Position numbers and translations under genes: made by a program | The notes under the pieces: generated by a model | What the model saw: only the letters and a program-made list of their open reading frames with translations | Database searches by the model: none | What the model was told of the DNA's origin: nothing | In this document: positions 1 to 12,893 of the stretch, piece after piece | Position numbering within the stretch: the stretch's first letter is position 1 | Layout of the letters: the number at the start of each line of letters is the position of its first letter | Origin: Saccharum officinarum | Lineage: Eukaryota; Streptophyta; Magnoliopsida; Poales; Poaceae | Length of the DNA stretch: 64,000 nt | Reading direction: 5' to 3' | NCBI GenBank assembly: GCA_020631735.1 | Contig: CM036159.1 | Location: forward strand, 22,111,511-22,175,510

Positions 1-2744
1 GCTCGGCTCGTAGTAGTGGCTAGAGCTAGCTAGCTTCACGGTGCACGCATGGTTGAGTGTTCCGTTTCGATTCGATCGGTAGCTTGGATTGAGGCTATCA
101 TTTTAGGAGATCGATCATCTATCGATTGATCAGCCACTAATTGGATCCAATGATGTATTGATGCGTGTAATTTTCTGTAGGGTAAACGAATATATCCTAG
201 ATAGGCACAGGTTAATTATTATTAGGAGTGCTCGCAAAAAAAATTATTATTAGGAGGACGTGTTACGTGAATGTCATGTACGTGTGCCGACACGAACAAA
301 TCCTACACAGAATAATATGCAATCGTAGAGGGCAGCGGCAGCATCCAATGATCCGTCCAACTCCAGCCATGTCCATGTCGCGCAGCTGGGCGGATCGAAG
401 CGCGACAGCGGCCGCCGCGCCATGGCCCGGCCGTGGGGGCCTGACGTCCTGAGTCCCTGACCAATCGACCAGCCCATGAAACGGGCACCGAGAGAAATAC
501 TAGCAGGTCTGCACACCACGGGCACGAGGATAAACCAGCCGCCGCGCGTGCCGGCCAGCCAGGGCCCCGGCGTAACGAAAACGTACGGCCGGGCGGCCGA
601 CCCAGCCGCGCGCGGCGTGCTGTGCAGATTCCGGCCGTATCGGAGACGGACGGGTCCTACGTGACGATGAGAGTGGTTGTTAACGGAAAGCAGGATCGTG
701 ACAGCGTGTGGTGCCAGTAGCCCAGTACTACCACACATGGATGGATCGCGCGCAACTCATGGAGCGGGCGGCCCCACGCGCACGTCCCGGCCGGCCGATT
801 TGGGCGTGACTGGATGGAGACTGCTGTGATGTCGTCACGTGAGTTTCATTTGTATTAAATAGATTGTTATATAAGCATTTTTATGACATGACGATATATT
901 TAAGAAGGGAGAGAAGAAATGCTTTTAACACGATTACCAACTATGTATGCGTCATGAAATTAAATGTCTATAAAACTACAAAATGAAACTTTACATTAAT
1001 AGTGGATGTTTCATCAAAGTTTCATTGTCTTAACGCTACGAAACTATCCACTGAGACTGCCCTAGCCGTCTCTACGGCTGCTTATCCTCTTTTGAGCTAA
1101 AATTCAGAATACTTCATCTCTACTGAATCAGAGTTGTCAAAATATTGCATCTCAAGTGAACCAAAGCTGTCATTTTCTGTAGGGTCAGGTCAGCGAATCT
1201 AGGCAGCTTATACTAGAGGAACATGCATGGTTCTTCTAAATTAATCCCACGCATGCAGTTAATATGGTGAAGAAAGATGAATGTAACATGCAGCTTAAAC
1301 AGTGCAAAATGTTGATTGGGTAGTTAAAACCTGGCATCTGTGCAATTGCTCCGTGACATCGTGTCAGGGAATACTGTGGTCGCACTCCACTTGCTATACA
1401 TAGAAAAATAGGATGTGATAAAAGGAATAAGACAACAATAAAAGAAGCGAGCAACGAGAGCCATGCAACTAACGGACATGCATGCAGATGGACAAAATAG
1501 GATCTAACCAAGCTGACTTCCCATGCAACACAACGAGAGTACGAGACATATTGTATAAACTAGCAGGACAACGAAGTATATATATTAATTATTATCAAAA
1601 GCTTTGCCTCGATCCAGTTATTATCAAAAGATTAAGAAACCGAAGAGCGACGAGCTGCTGCCGCAGGCACACTCGACTGTTCCTCTCGGATTATTACATG
1701 AAGGAACTGTGCCTGCATCTTGTACGCATGCATGCTGGACACCTGCGCCCGGCGCCCCGGCCGTAGCGATCTCTTGTCACGTACTACTGTCTGCTTCATT
1801 CGACAGTAAATCCACTGTTGACGCACACGTTGTAATATCGTCTCTTAGCAGGTACTAGCAGTAACTTTGACGAGATTTATGTCCCATCTGTAGATTCCGC
1901 ACGTTACCGTTTGTTACTATATGCAGTACAAGTGTACAACAGGTACGTTTCCGCCTGTTCCAAATAATACTTACTACATATTCCTCGGTCCCATATTAAT
2001 TATCATCAGTGACGGGAGAGAAATTCTGCATAGGGAGCCAGCCAAATCATAATCAAACTAAAAAAAGTGATAATCAAAAAATGATTTTATAAATTATCAC
2101 TAAGTTACCTTGATCACTGCTCACTGATTGCCTAATAGCGATAAGTCTTGTAGAATTGTAGTTCGAAGCCTGGCTAGGCTCCCTGTTCGTCGCAGACTCG
2201 CGGTTGCACTGTGCAACTATGCGGTTGTGCGGTAGGGAAGAGTGAAGAGGCCATGACGATGAGGGATTTTTTATTTTTGAATTGGTGAATCGATTTAGTT
2301 TTTGAGAAGACGAGGAGGCGATGCAGCTTTTTTTTAAGCAACGGGAGGCGAGGCAGCTGTGAAGGGTGCTCCTTCTCTGTTCCATACGAACTTGTCGTGA
2401 CTCGTGAGTGCCGAGCGGACGAGTTGTGTGCTTTCTGGGTCTCACGAAACTAGCAAACAGATCCAACTAAATGCAAGCCCACGTAAATAAAAGCAAGCAA
2501 TCAAATTAACTAGCTCCAACAAAAAGAAGCTACATCAGTAGGGTTAAAAAAATCAGCAGCCTTGAGGGGGGCATGGCCCCCTTGGCTCCGCCAGTGGTGA
2601 GCACATACCTTTCAAAGCAATAGCACATCAACTTGAACAAGAAAAAAGATAAGCACAAGTCTTTTAATCTTTGTGGTGTGGCGCCCGAAGAAGCATGCTA
2701 TTGTTGCCATCCATGAACTGTCAGATATTGTCAACAGTGATTAA
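1..2744. other. Intergenic DNA without a supported gene
   Basis: No reading frame here has coding character. The GC-rich stretch at about 350-800 gives overlapping frames on both strands with no recognisable domain. About 812-1067 resembles a decayed MITE-like element: it contains GAGTTTCATTTG near the left and ATGAAACTTT-type repeats, and ends near GAGACTGCCCTA, but no clean inverted ends or target duplication could be fixed. A short stretch near 2560-2600 (GGGGGGCATGGCCCCC) reads like a transposon-terminus relic. Confidence 0.5.
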
Positions 2745-2988
2745 GGCCCTGTTTAGTTCCCAAAAAATTTTGCAAAATTTTTCATATTCCCCGTCACATC
2801 GAATCTTTGGACACATGCATGAAGCATTAAATATAGATAAAAAATTAAAACTAATTACACAGTTTAGACGAAATGGACGAGACGAATCTTTTAAGCCTAA
2901 TTAGACCATGATTGGACAATATTTACCAAATAACAACGAAAGCGCTACAGTGTCCATTTTGCCAAAAATTTTGCATCTAAACCGGGCC
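2745..2988. mobile_element. Tourist-like (PIF/Harbinger) MITE
   Basis: A 244-bp element with imperfect terminal inverted repeats: GGCCCTGTTTAG at the left, and the right end reads CTAAACCGGGCC. It is flanked on both sides by the 3-bp duplication TAA, the TWA target of PIF/Harbinger elements. The interior is AT-rich and non-coding. Similar termini recur at 12507 and 12894, so this is a local family. Confidence 0.8.
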
Positions 2989-2991
2989 TAA

Positions 2992-4693
2992 GCCATTGCT
3001 TTTATGCAACTGCCCTAGAGTCACCATCACTCAAGCTGCAATGGGTCCGGTTCAAACTGTTTATAAATTCGATCCGCTCCTCAAATGGAGCAACGAATCG
3101 AAGTGGGTCGACCCTCATCGAAAGAGGTGCAATCCGGTTCATGAACCATCGACCCTAGGGTCAACTCGAACCTATCTATTACACAACATCACTCGACGCC
3201 CCGGCCAAACCAGATCGCTGCCGCAGGAGCATCTTTGCCTCCCAATGGGATCCGTCGCCGCGGCCAGCGACCCCACAGCCATGCTACTCAACAACCCTGA
3301 CGTCGCCAGTACCGTGACGGGACGCCTCCACGGATCAGGGCCGGGCGCTAGGAACGATAGCCTCTGCCGCTGACTCTACGACGCGTTCTAGGACCTTGGA
3401 GATTCTGCAGATCAGCCAATAGATGAATTGGCTTGATCGTTGGCTTGCTGGCGGCTGGCCGGTGGCTGCCGGCCATGACGATAGGACAACAGAGAGGTTG
3501 GTTTGCCGAGCGCCCAAGTTGACTGGCGGCAAGCACTCGCCTCGAGCGGGTCGGCCGGCCTGACCCGACATCGCAGGAACGTAAAAACTGTGCGACGGGA
3601 GGCCAAGGCAGCGGAGCGCACTGCGCCTGTGGCCTCCGTGTTTGTGATGACCAGGCGGAGGCCGGGGAGGAGGACCTGAACGCGTCGATGGCGGGCGACA
3701 CCGACGCAAGGCGTCGTAGCGGGGAGGCAGGCAAGGGCGCGTCAGTGGGGCTCGCCTGGCTCGGGGAGGCGACCGGCGCAGAGAAAACAACGATTGTTAG
3801 GCGGGGAAATCGAGGAGCATGCTCACCAGTTCGATCCCAAGGGCACTGTTAGCAGGAGCGGGTCAACCCTAACCCTGGCCTTGACACGAACGGTTTGGAG
3901 GTTCAGGTGGAGGGGCGCTCCAACTCGACCCCTTTGCAGGTATAATCATCACTAAACACATACCCATGATGTTGATTCTCAATGCGTCTTTTCTTTTCTC
4001 CCATAACAGATAGACGAGGAGGTGCATGCCCATCTACTATTAGCTCCAGTGGTTCTGGTAACTATTTCATATATGTAGAAACAAAACAAGGGATTGTTTT
4101 GTCTTTCTAATAGCATAGAATTTTAATACTGGCATGGCCATCGTCTTCAACCTCAAGCTCCTTCTAACCTTCTTCCATGGCTAAAATTTCAAGAGCGGCA
4201 GAGTGAGGTTCCATGGGCGCGGCCGTGGTAGGGGGGCTCGTGCCCCCTAGCCCCGATGGTAGATCCGCTCCTGGTTATCATTCGAGCTCTGAACACGAAA
4301 ATTAAGAATAAATACAAAAAGGTTTGATGCACATGAAACATGAAAGAAAGAAATATAGATGTACTAGAAAAAGAGAAATATGTATAGAGAAGTAAAAATG
4401 ACAACTGATTTAGGACAAGTGTAAATGGCTAAAATAACAACTATCATGAGATGGATGGAGTAGTTCTTGTTCCTAAAAAAATACTCACATTCACCGAGAT
4501 TCTAGACTTGTAAAATTCTTCGTAACATCATCTACAGAATTATTGTTGAATTTTTGGCTGGTAGACTTAAGATGCACGTTCCTAAACATATATATCCATT
4601 CATCCTGGGTTGCTTTTATTCCTAATCAACACATTACTAGTATAGTAATAATATTATTATAGCTCAAAAAAATAGTTTACTCCTTCATGCTTA
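2992..4693. other. Intergenic, possible transposon relics
   Basis: No gene is supported. The GC-rich part at 3200-3900 has open frames on both strands without domain signatures. At about 4200-4275 a GC-rich phrase (GGGGGGCTCGTGCCCCC followed by CCCGATGG) resembles a phrase often seen at ends of degraded grass transposons, but boundaries could not be set. Confidence 0.4.
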
Positions 4694-4933
4694 CTCCCTC
4701 CGTCCCAAAAAAAGTGTCGTTTTAGGTTTTTCAGACATCGTGTTTAACCGTTTGTCTTATTCAAAAAAATTTAATAAATATTGTTTATTTTGTTATGACT
4801 TATTTTATCATTAGAGATACTTCAATAATGATTTATTTATTTTATAATTTGCACAAAATTTTTGAATAAGACGAACGGTCAAACACGATGTCTGAAAAAC
4901 CTAAAACAACACTTTTTTCTGGGACGGAGGGAG
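4694..4933. mobile_element. Stowaway (Tc1/mariner) MITE
   Basis: The 240-bp element starts CTCCCTCCGTCCC and ends GGGACGGAGGGAG, the Stowaway terminus. The inverted arms are long (about 75 bp), so the element folds almost completely into a hairpin. TA lies immediately left; the right flank is CA, so the TA duplication has probably mutated on one side. Non-coding. Confidence 0.92.
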
Positions 4934-6058
4934 CAGTAGCTGGGATCAGCAAATAAACTTTCTTACTTAAAATTAATCTTGCCAGGGTCTTTGATAGAAT
5001 CGAATAACATTCTTGCTCGCCTCAATCTAGCTAAAAGTTCCATTAGTCTGACCAAGGAATGCATATCTTCCACCTAACTCTCAGTCCTCGTCAATGCCTG
5101 GCATCACCCTTAGTTCCACCCCAACGAGGTCTCAAGGAAGGTACACCCTCTCGCGTTACCTTTATGTCCCGCACAAGGTTAACACGAGCCTGGTTGTTCA
5201 CTTTGCTTGGATGATAACCCACAACCAAAGATCCCCTTCTCAGCGCCATCCTGAAGTCCAAATGCTACCCTCATGCATCGTTTTGGAAGGCTTCAGGCCA
5301 TGGTTCTAAATCTATCTTCTAGAGCTCTTTTCTCAAAGTAAAACATCACCTGAGCAGCAACTGTATCTATCAAATCCACCAGAGGCACACTAAGATCTAG
5401 AGCCAACCCTAGCGCTTGGTTTGGGCAATTTTCATGATCTTTTAATACCTCCCTTGGTTCATTCTACCCTAATTAATATAGTTGTTGACCAATTTGGACG
5501 TCAAGAACCACCTCCTGGAATACCACTCTTATTTATAATGTCTTTAATCAATACAATTGTTGACCAATTTGGACCCTAAAAACCACCTCCTGAAATACCA
5601 CTCTTACTTATACTATCTTTGTAGAAATTTTGTACGTGCCAATTGTTTGCACGTAGGATCAAGACCTCCCCCTCTGGAAGCTAGCCAGCATAGGTTAGTG
5701 CACTACCAAGGAGGTTTAGAAGTGTCTAATCCCATAAGACCAGGCCTAAACCCTCTTAAGGACTAATAGAAGAATCATACCACAAGTAGTGCACATCATC
5801 AAAATAGTATGGCAAAACACAAATGTCCCCCAATCACCACTTCTCATAGTGGTTGCTTAGACAGGCATTGGCAATAGTAGAAAAGCCTCACGATGCTTTT
5901 GTCTATATTGATAGGAATTACAAGTACCGTGGTAAGGAGAATACTCTCCCTAAGCTCCTACAAGAACCTCACTTTTTCCTTGCTATCTTTGGGGGATTAC
6001 ACCTTGGTCAGCCACTGGGCATAAGTGAAGGTGGCAGAGGCAACTTTCCAACCCCAAG
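4934..6058. other. Intergenic, nothing recognised
   Basis: No supported coding, RNA or mobile feature. Two near-identical phrases around 5485-5545 and 5555-5610 (each with a gttgaccaatttgga motif followed by a run like aaccacctcctg) indicate a short local duplication of about 75 bp. Confidence 0.4.
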
Positions 6059-6176
6059 CACCCTGTTCGTTTGAGCTATTCAGCGGAATCAGCAGTCATC
6101 CAGCAGTGTTTTTCTCTCACAACAAACCAGCGAACAGTACTTCCAGCCACAATAAACCAGCGAAACGAACAGGCTG
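6059..6176. mobile_element. Small TIR element (hAT-like MITE)
   Basis: 118 bp bounded by CACCCTGTTCGTTT at the left and the complement of CAGCCTGTTCGTTT at the right, a 14-bp inverted repeat with one mismatch. The CA...TG ends and the internal AATAAACCAGCG motif resemble abundant short hAT-type MITEs of grasses. No clear 8-bp target duplication is visible, so superfamily assignment is by terminus only. Confidence 0.6.
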
Positions 6177-6426
6177 AAGAGTATTAAGTCAGTCTTTTAA
6201 ATGATGGTACCACTATTAATTTCTTTTAAAATACATAATCAATTACTACAATAACAAAGTCTTGTCTTACTTAAAACATGCGAAATAAGAACATATCAAC
6301 ATATCTTTTTCACAAAAAATACATATATCCTGACTAATTGATCGACAAAGTCTACAATATCTGGCCTTTTCGAATCCTAGTACGCCCTTCATTTTAAAAT
6401 GAATGAAATAATATATAAGATTTGTA

Positions 6427-6657
6427 GTAGTCCACTATCTAAAAAAAGAAGATCGAAACTTAGTTTAGTGGGGGCAACATAGTATCTATCCGAATCTTAA
6501 AACTTCAATTTTCCTAGTAGTCCACTATCTAAAAAAAGATCAAAGCTAGTTTAGTGGGGGCAAGATAGTATCTATCCGAATCTTAAAACTTCAATTTTCC
6601 TAGGTTACTGAGGCAAGATAGTATCTATGCAAATCTTAAAAACTTCATTTTTCCTAG
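6427..6657. repeat. Tandem repeat, about 90-bp unit, 2.5 copies
   Basis: The phrase TAGTCCACTATCTAAAAAAA occurs at about 6428 and 6518, a period of 90 bp. The downstream phrase AGATAGTATCTATCCGAATC recurs in each unit, and a third truncated unit follows about 52 bp later. Units differ by a few substitutions and a short indel. Confidence 0.85.
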
Positions 6658-7149
6658 GTGAATGCGCGGAGGTAAGGCACGCACATAGTAGGTCCAAACG
6701 GGCAATCACGCAGTGGATAAACTATGGCACGAGCACATTTCCCCCTGCCTGCACTTGTCTACAGCCTCGAACCCCCACTTTCTTCCTCGCGCCGGCGCGT
6801 CGGGGCAAATGATGGTGTCAGCCCGCCTCCCTACGCCGTCGTCGCGTGACCAATTGCTTCGGGACAGCTCGAGCCAGGCCCATGAGCGCTTCTGTTCTGC
6901 GAGCGTTTCGTCGAGACGAGCACATGGCCGAGGGAAACGTAAGCGGAACGCGAGAAATCGCGTCGCTGGGCACGGCGCACGGGGTGGCGGGTGCGAGTGG
7001 ACCGCCGGCGGCATGGTCCGGTTGCGCTTGCGGCCTTGCCTTGCTTGCGCCACCGCAGCAGCGGCAGCCATCGCCGGGTCCGGGGCCACCTTGGTCTGCT
7101 GGCTGCTGCCTCCTCCGTTCCGCTGGCCCCACCAGGGCCACCACCAGAC

Positions 7150-7640
7150 GACGACACCGGCCCTTTGACTACCCGTACTCATGCACCTCTATATTCATCC
7201 TCTATACGTCCTAGTCAGCAAGATTCTTTCCTCTATATTCAATTCTCCCGCACCCAGATGAGACCCACTGTGGGATCCACTTGTCACTTTATCTAAATAT
7301 ATGCATGTGTAATCTAGTTTTGAAGGATTTATTGAGACGGATTTAATTGTGCAATCGAAATTTAATTTAGATTTTTGGTTTGTGAGTTATAACATTTTTT
7401 TCTTTGTTTAGCTAGTGGGGTCCGCCACTATTGAGTATAGAGTAAGCACAGTATCACTCTAAATATAGAGTAAGAGAAAGAATAGAGTATCGTTTTAAAG
7501 TACCCAGTGCAGCAGTTTTTACTCTATATTCATACTCTAAAGCTTTAGAGTATCGTTTTACGTACCCACTGCGGCTAGTCTTATTCCGCTCGCTTTTCCC
7601 CTTTTGCCCTCGCGACGGCCGGACCCATCCCTCTTCGCCC
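7150..7640 (+). promoter_or_regulatory. Upstream region of the QWRF gene, with repeated motif
   Basis: This AT-rich stretch lies directly upstream of the QWRF-family gene and should hold its promoter, but no TATA box or start site can be chosen with confidence. TAGAGTATCGTTTTA occurs twice in the same orientation (7483 and 7546), each followed by a GTACCCA phrase (AGTACCCAGTGC, then CGTACCCACTGC). That suggests a MITE remnant that may form part of the promoter. Confidence 0.35.
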
Positions 7641-7784
7641 ATGTTTTCACTTGGCTCCCACTCCAGACTCCACTTCCGCTGCCGTGCGTCGGCTCCGCTC
7701 CCCACATCTTGTCTTGAAACGAAACCAAACCCCCAAACCCCCGAGGCCCAAAACTACCGGGAGATTCCGCGAGATCTGAACGCC

Positions 7785-10700
7785 ATGGTGGCCGCCGGGG
7801 CAGCAGCGGCCGCGCCCCGGCTGAACCCGTCGCCGTCCCCGCACCGTCGCCGAGCTTCCTCCGCGCTCTCCCCGGCAAAGTCCAACTCCAACGCCAACGC
7901 CAACGCCGGTGCCGGCGACGCGCGGCCCAAGCCCAAGGCTAAGGTCGTCTCCTCCCGCTACCTCGCGCCGTCCTCCAAGTCGACCTCCACCTCGACCTCG
8001 ACCTCCACCGCTACGACTTCGAGCTCCAATTCCACCTCGACCTCGACCTCGGCGTCCACGCCCTCCCGCCGCTTCGCGTCGCCGCTGCCGAGGCGCTCGG
8101 TCTCCGTCGACCGCCCGCGCCCAGGCTCGGCTGGCAATGCTGCCGTCGGGGAGACCGGGGGACCCAATGCGGGCACCACCACCACTACGAGGAGCCTCTC
8201 CGTGGCGTTCCAGGGCCGGTCCTTCTCCTTCGAAACGAGCAAGGCGAAGCCGGCCACGTCCCCGTCTCCGTCGCGGCGACCGGTGGCTTCGGCGGCTGGG
8301 TCCATCACGCCGGAGAGGAGGAGGCCAGCTATGGGGACAGTGCCGGAGAGGGGGGAGGGGTTTGAGGGGGGCCTTGCTCACCACAGGTGGCCGATGTCGG
8401 CGAGGCTGTCTCAGGGGTTTGAGGGAAATCCGCTTACCAAAAGCTTGGATTGCTCTTTACACAAGAGGGACGCGGCCGTCCTTGCTGCTGTCCGGTCGCT
8501 GCGGCAGTCCATGGTGTTTGAGGAGGGGGCACGGCGTTCCTCGTTCGATAGTGGGGACTACTTGATGTCGTCTGACACAGAGAGCGTGTCGTCTGGGAGC
8601 AATTCAGGGTCTCAGGATGCGGGCATTGTCATTTCGCACAGAGCACGCCCATCCCCAAAGGGTATGAGTGTGCCAGCACGGTTCTTGCAGGATGCTGCAG
8701 TCAGCAGGTCACAAAGATTCGCAGATCCTGGCACGCCATACTTACCGTATACCTCTGGGTTGGCCGCATCTCCAAGGACGGCGCCGGTCAAGAAATCGCT
8801 GCAAAATGGCTTTGTTTCATCTCCACTGAATCGGTCAGTCAGGCAATCTTCACCAAGTAAGCTTACAGGCAATCCATTGAGGAGGATGTCAAGCCCATCA
8901 CGGGCGAGAAACTGTGTGGGGTCAGGCACTTCATCTTGGGATCATCAGGGAAGAAGCTCATCTGGTTATGCTTTGAATGGTGAAGTGAGGAGGAGGTGGC
9001 ATGGGGGTAGTAAGGTTGACTGTGAGCATCTACTGAGAATTTTATCCAATCGACATTTGCAGTGGCGGTGTGTGAATGCGCAGGCTGATGCTGCACTTGC
9101 TGCACAAAAGTTGACAGCAGAGGTGAGTATATCCATTTACAAACCAATTTATGGACTTCTGAATTCTAATACGTGAAATGTGTTCCTCCTGTATAATTAA
9201 CATAAATTGATGTCATCTCAAAATTCAGTAGTATGTGTACATGGCTGTATATTTGGATTTTATAGCTTGCTTGATTTATTCAAATTCAGATTAGTTTGTG
9301 TAAGATGTAATTGATTAAATTCAAGGCCAGCATTTGCAATCTGATCTAGCTATAAGCAGGAGCTATGTGCTCACACTTATCTTCCGATTCACTTATTTTC
9401 ACAAAGTAAATCTGTGAAGCTTACATCATCATAGAGGTTGCAACTACCTTTGTCTTTTGTGCCATAGTTTATGTTATCTGAACTTTATATTTATCGAAGT
9501 TTTTTAGTTCCTTGGGAGTAGGTTCTTCAATAAAGGCAAACCAGGCAACCTATGTATATCAGAATACTAGATAGAAGACATCTTGTCAGGTCTTTTATGA
9601 AATAACAAGTCGTTATCACACACACGCAAAAACTATATAACACAGTTGGAAAGGCAAAAGGAACCAGGAAAGTTTTGACAATGACATGCATGCCTTTTAT
9701 GTTGGAGCTGTAAACAAAACTAATACCAGTAGGATCTGCTCGAGAAGTATCAGTTGGCATGCTAAAATATATGTCATGTTCATTACTTTTTAGAATGAAA
9801 GTTTGTATACTGCACCTGTTCATTGCCAAATGGAAGTCTGTAGCTACCCATTTTTATTATCTTATTATTGGTTAACTGAAAGTACTACTATTTCAATTAA
9901 AAAATGCTAGGCAAAAGCCTTACTTTCAACCATATTATTTGTGTAACTAAGATTGCCTTTTCTACTTCATTACTTCTCAATAACACTTCTTCTTTGGCCT
10001 TTTCACCAGAAGTACTTATCTGATGCATGGATTACTACCCTAGGGATGCGTAAATCTGTTGCTCTTAAGAGGTTCCAGCTACAGTTATACCGAAACAATT
10101 GGAAGCTCATGACAGTTCTAAAGGGACAGGTAATATCCAATGTTAGTTTTCGGTGCATGACTGCAAGTAGTTTGCTGCCTTTTTCATATCTTTGCAAGAT
10201 CATTTTTCTGTTAAACTTTAGAAACCTTGCTTTCTGATAGTTCATCGGATTATCTGGAATTATCCTCCATGTCTGGCCGACATTTGCTAGCCTCCCAGAC
10301 ATTATTAGCAAGATAATATTTTGCCAAAGAAAAAGAAGTTCCTGAAATAACTGAGAACCAGTTAGTTATAAGCACAGGGCCGTCGCCCATCTGGACAACA
10401 TATATTCAAATATCTGCACAATTGCAGGTTGGCCGTTGTGATGCTTATTTCCTCTGCTCAATAGATTACACATGGTCCTTTACTATGAACAACTGTAAAG
10501 TTAAAAAGGAAGACCAGCTCACCAGCATGTGAACTCTGTAGTGGGGCTTTATATATAACTGTAAGCTATATAGTACTTAATTACTAACAAATTTAGCTAG
10601 TTATATCTTAACTTGGTAGTAATTCACCTTTTACCTTTGCCTTGTTTCTAAAAATCTAACGAAAATTGCTTGATACAGATGGGGTATCTAGAAGAATGGT

Positions 10701-11770
10701 CTTCATTAGAGAGGGACTATGTGGATTCTCTATCTGGAACTGTGGAGGCTCTAACTGCCAGCATTTTGTGCCTTCCTGTTACTGATGGAGCAAAGGTTGT
10801 TAATAGGACACCATTGTACACACTTGTTTCTATATGTTTCTCTTCTGTTCTCTGTGTATTAAAGATCAGTTTCTTCTTTGCTACTTTGTATTTGCAGGCT
10901 GATATCCAAGATGTTAAAAATGCCGTTGGTTCTGCTGTTGACATCATGCAAACAATAGGAAGTTCAATATGTTCATTATTGGCTAAGGTGCTGTGTACAT
11001 TGAATTGCTTTCCTGTTCTATTTTCTTTGTCACTAGTTGCTTGTCAACCACTACATCTTAATTTATGGACGTGGGCCGTATAAAAGAGCTAGCAACCTGC
11101 ATAATAAGGCTTAACAATGGATGGTTGGATTGGTTGAGACTTGATCCCAGCCAGCTGATTCCCCGATCAGACTGCTTCAGAAACATTCTCCCGTTTCTGA
11201 AGCATAGGAGATTTCTCTCTTCTCGAGGGTCTGTAGAGTAACATCCTCATTATGCATTTGCTAGTTGGGGTTAAATTAAAGATATTACAACTGTATGCAT
11301 TTCAAAGCTCCAATTATCTTAGAAATCAACTTTGCCATCACCATACCAAAAAGGAAAAAAAACGATGACCTCTTGTGAGGCTTGCAGAAAAATAATATAG
11401 CACAAAGCAATTTTTGAGAGGCTTACATTTGGTGAAATATTTGTTCCAAGTTGCTGCATTTGTTATTTTGTTTGACTGAAATCATCTGTCGGTCTGCAGC
11501 TGGCTGGAACAAGTATTTTGGTTTCTGATCTTTCCAAAGTTGCTACCCAAGAGCGCACTCTAATGGAGCAGTCCAGGGAATTGCTGTCCACACTTGCAAC
11601 AATGCATGTAAGTACTGAGATCCAATCCAGCCGCCTCCGGTTCTGACCCTATGTGTATTTATAGCATTTCTAATGGACACAACCCAATAATTTTGCTGAA
11701 ACAGGTCAAATACTGTAGCCTACAAGGGCAGGGAGTACAGACAACTCACAGGAGCTCCATGCATCCCTAG
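7785..11770 (+). CDS. QWRF motif-containing protein (augmin subunit 8 / HAUS8 family)
   Basis: Six exons: 7785-9122, 10010-10129, 10679-10795, 10898-10987, 11500-11607 and 11705-11770. All introns are GT-AG and every junction is phase 0, giving 612 residues and a TAG stop. Family members (Arabidopsis QWRF/SCO3, AUG8, EDE1) bind microtubules, and some act as the microtubule-binding subunit of the augmin complex. Residues 1-220 are a basic, Ser/Thr/Pro-rich disordered region including a Ser-Thr run near 65-95. A conserved phrase LTKSLDCS and a SFDSGDYL phrase follow. The signature motif lies at residues 426-429 and reads QWRC rather than QWRF. Residues 447-612 are the helical C-terminal domain. 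I chose ATG 7785 (context CGCCATGG, protein starting MVAAG as in relatives) over the in-frame ATG at 7641. Intact. Which paralogue of the family it is cannot be settled here. Confidence 0.93.
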
Positions 11771-12506
11771 CCAGACTACTACTATAAACCCCACTAACCG
11801 AAGAATGTAGGTGCAATTGCAAATTCTGGTGGCTTGGTTGGTGCCCACAGAGCAATCTGACTCATCTGAAGATGCTATCTAGACTAGTTCCAGTAGTCTT
11901 GGCGGATATGGCCCTCTAGTTCTGATTGCTGATTTTGATGTATGCTAACCAATGCAGAACAGATGGCATGCAATGTGTATAGATGTATCTCATTTGTTGG
12001 TTTTAGCTGAGGATTAGGTCAGATGCTAACTAGCTAGATTGGGTTGATTTTGTTAATCATCAGGTATTCAGGTGACTAACGACTACCAGGGAAATGCAAT
12101 ATAACTTCTAGCGGTACATTAGATTTGGCTGCCTAAAAAACACATCGCTACTTCCATCTTTGGAATAACACGGTTACTTGTTGCCGATGCAAGTATCCGA
12201 TTGGGGCTCACTGCGCGTGGATGTAGGCTGCCCTCGTGCAACGCTCCAACTGCAAATGGTATCCCATGATTGTTGTAGCCTAATATAATATGGCTAAAAC
12301 CCAAATGATACAGTTTGTTCGTCGGTTCGTGCATGAATCCAGGTCTGTTGGCGTCAACGTTGAGACAAGATCTGTCCCTCCTGGTCTGGCCGGTGCTTCG
12401 AAGCGTCCAAAAAAAAGATTTACGCGGCTATAAAATCAATACAGCTGGTACAGAAACAGCGCGTGGCCACAAACCAGGCCCTCAATTTGCTTCACAATCT
12501 GTGCAA
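11771..12506 (+). other. 3' flank of the QWRF gene
   Basis: Immediately after the TAG stop this should contain the 3' untranslated region, but no polyadenylation signal could be chosen. No other gene or mobile element is recognised. Confidence 0.4.
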
Positions 12507-12745
12507 GGCCTCGTTTAGATTGAAAGTTTTTTCAACCCGATGAATAGTACCGCTTTCGTCTTATTTGACAAATATTGTCTAATCGTGGACCAACTAGACT
12601 CAAAAGATTCATCTCGTGATTTCCAACTAAACTGTGTAATTAGTTATTTTTTTACCTACATTTAATACTCCATACAAACGACTAAAAATTGATGTGATGA
12701 AGAGAGAGTGAAAAAACTTAATTTTGAGGAGAACTAAACAAGGCC
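12507..12745. mobile_element. Tourist-like MITE
   Basis: 239 bp with inverted ends GGCCTCGTTTAG and CTAAACAAGGCC, flanked on both sides by the trinucleotide CAA. The interior contains the same phrases as the element at 2745 (a GTGTAATTAGTT motif and a CGTCTTATTTGA motif). Non-coding. It lies downstream of the QWRF gene. Confidence 0.8.
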
Positions 12746-12893
12746 CAAATTCACATGGCGCGGTGGTCGGTGGCTCAGTGGTGACGGAGGAATGACCAGG
12801 CTGGGTTTCAGTGAAAGCACAAGAGATCACGACAAGTCGGCACCAAGGGAGCAGGCAGAAAACAAAACGCTGAAAGCGAGGGGGCGGCAATGA

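Noticed and set aside
6706..7182. Overlapping frames of 100-158 codons on both strands
   Set aside because: GC-rich stretch open in several frames at once; no domain, no consistent start, no splice support.
7647..8384. Minus-strand 245-codon frame over QWRF exon 1
   Set aside because: An antisense shadow of a GC-rich, low-complexity Ser/Thr/Pro coding exon; Arg/Gly-rich with no splice or domain support.
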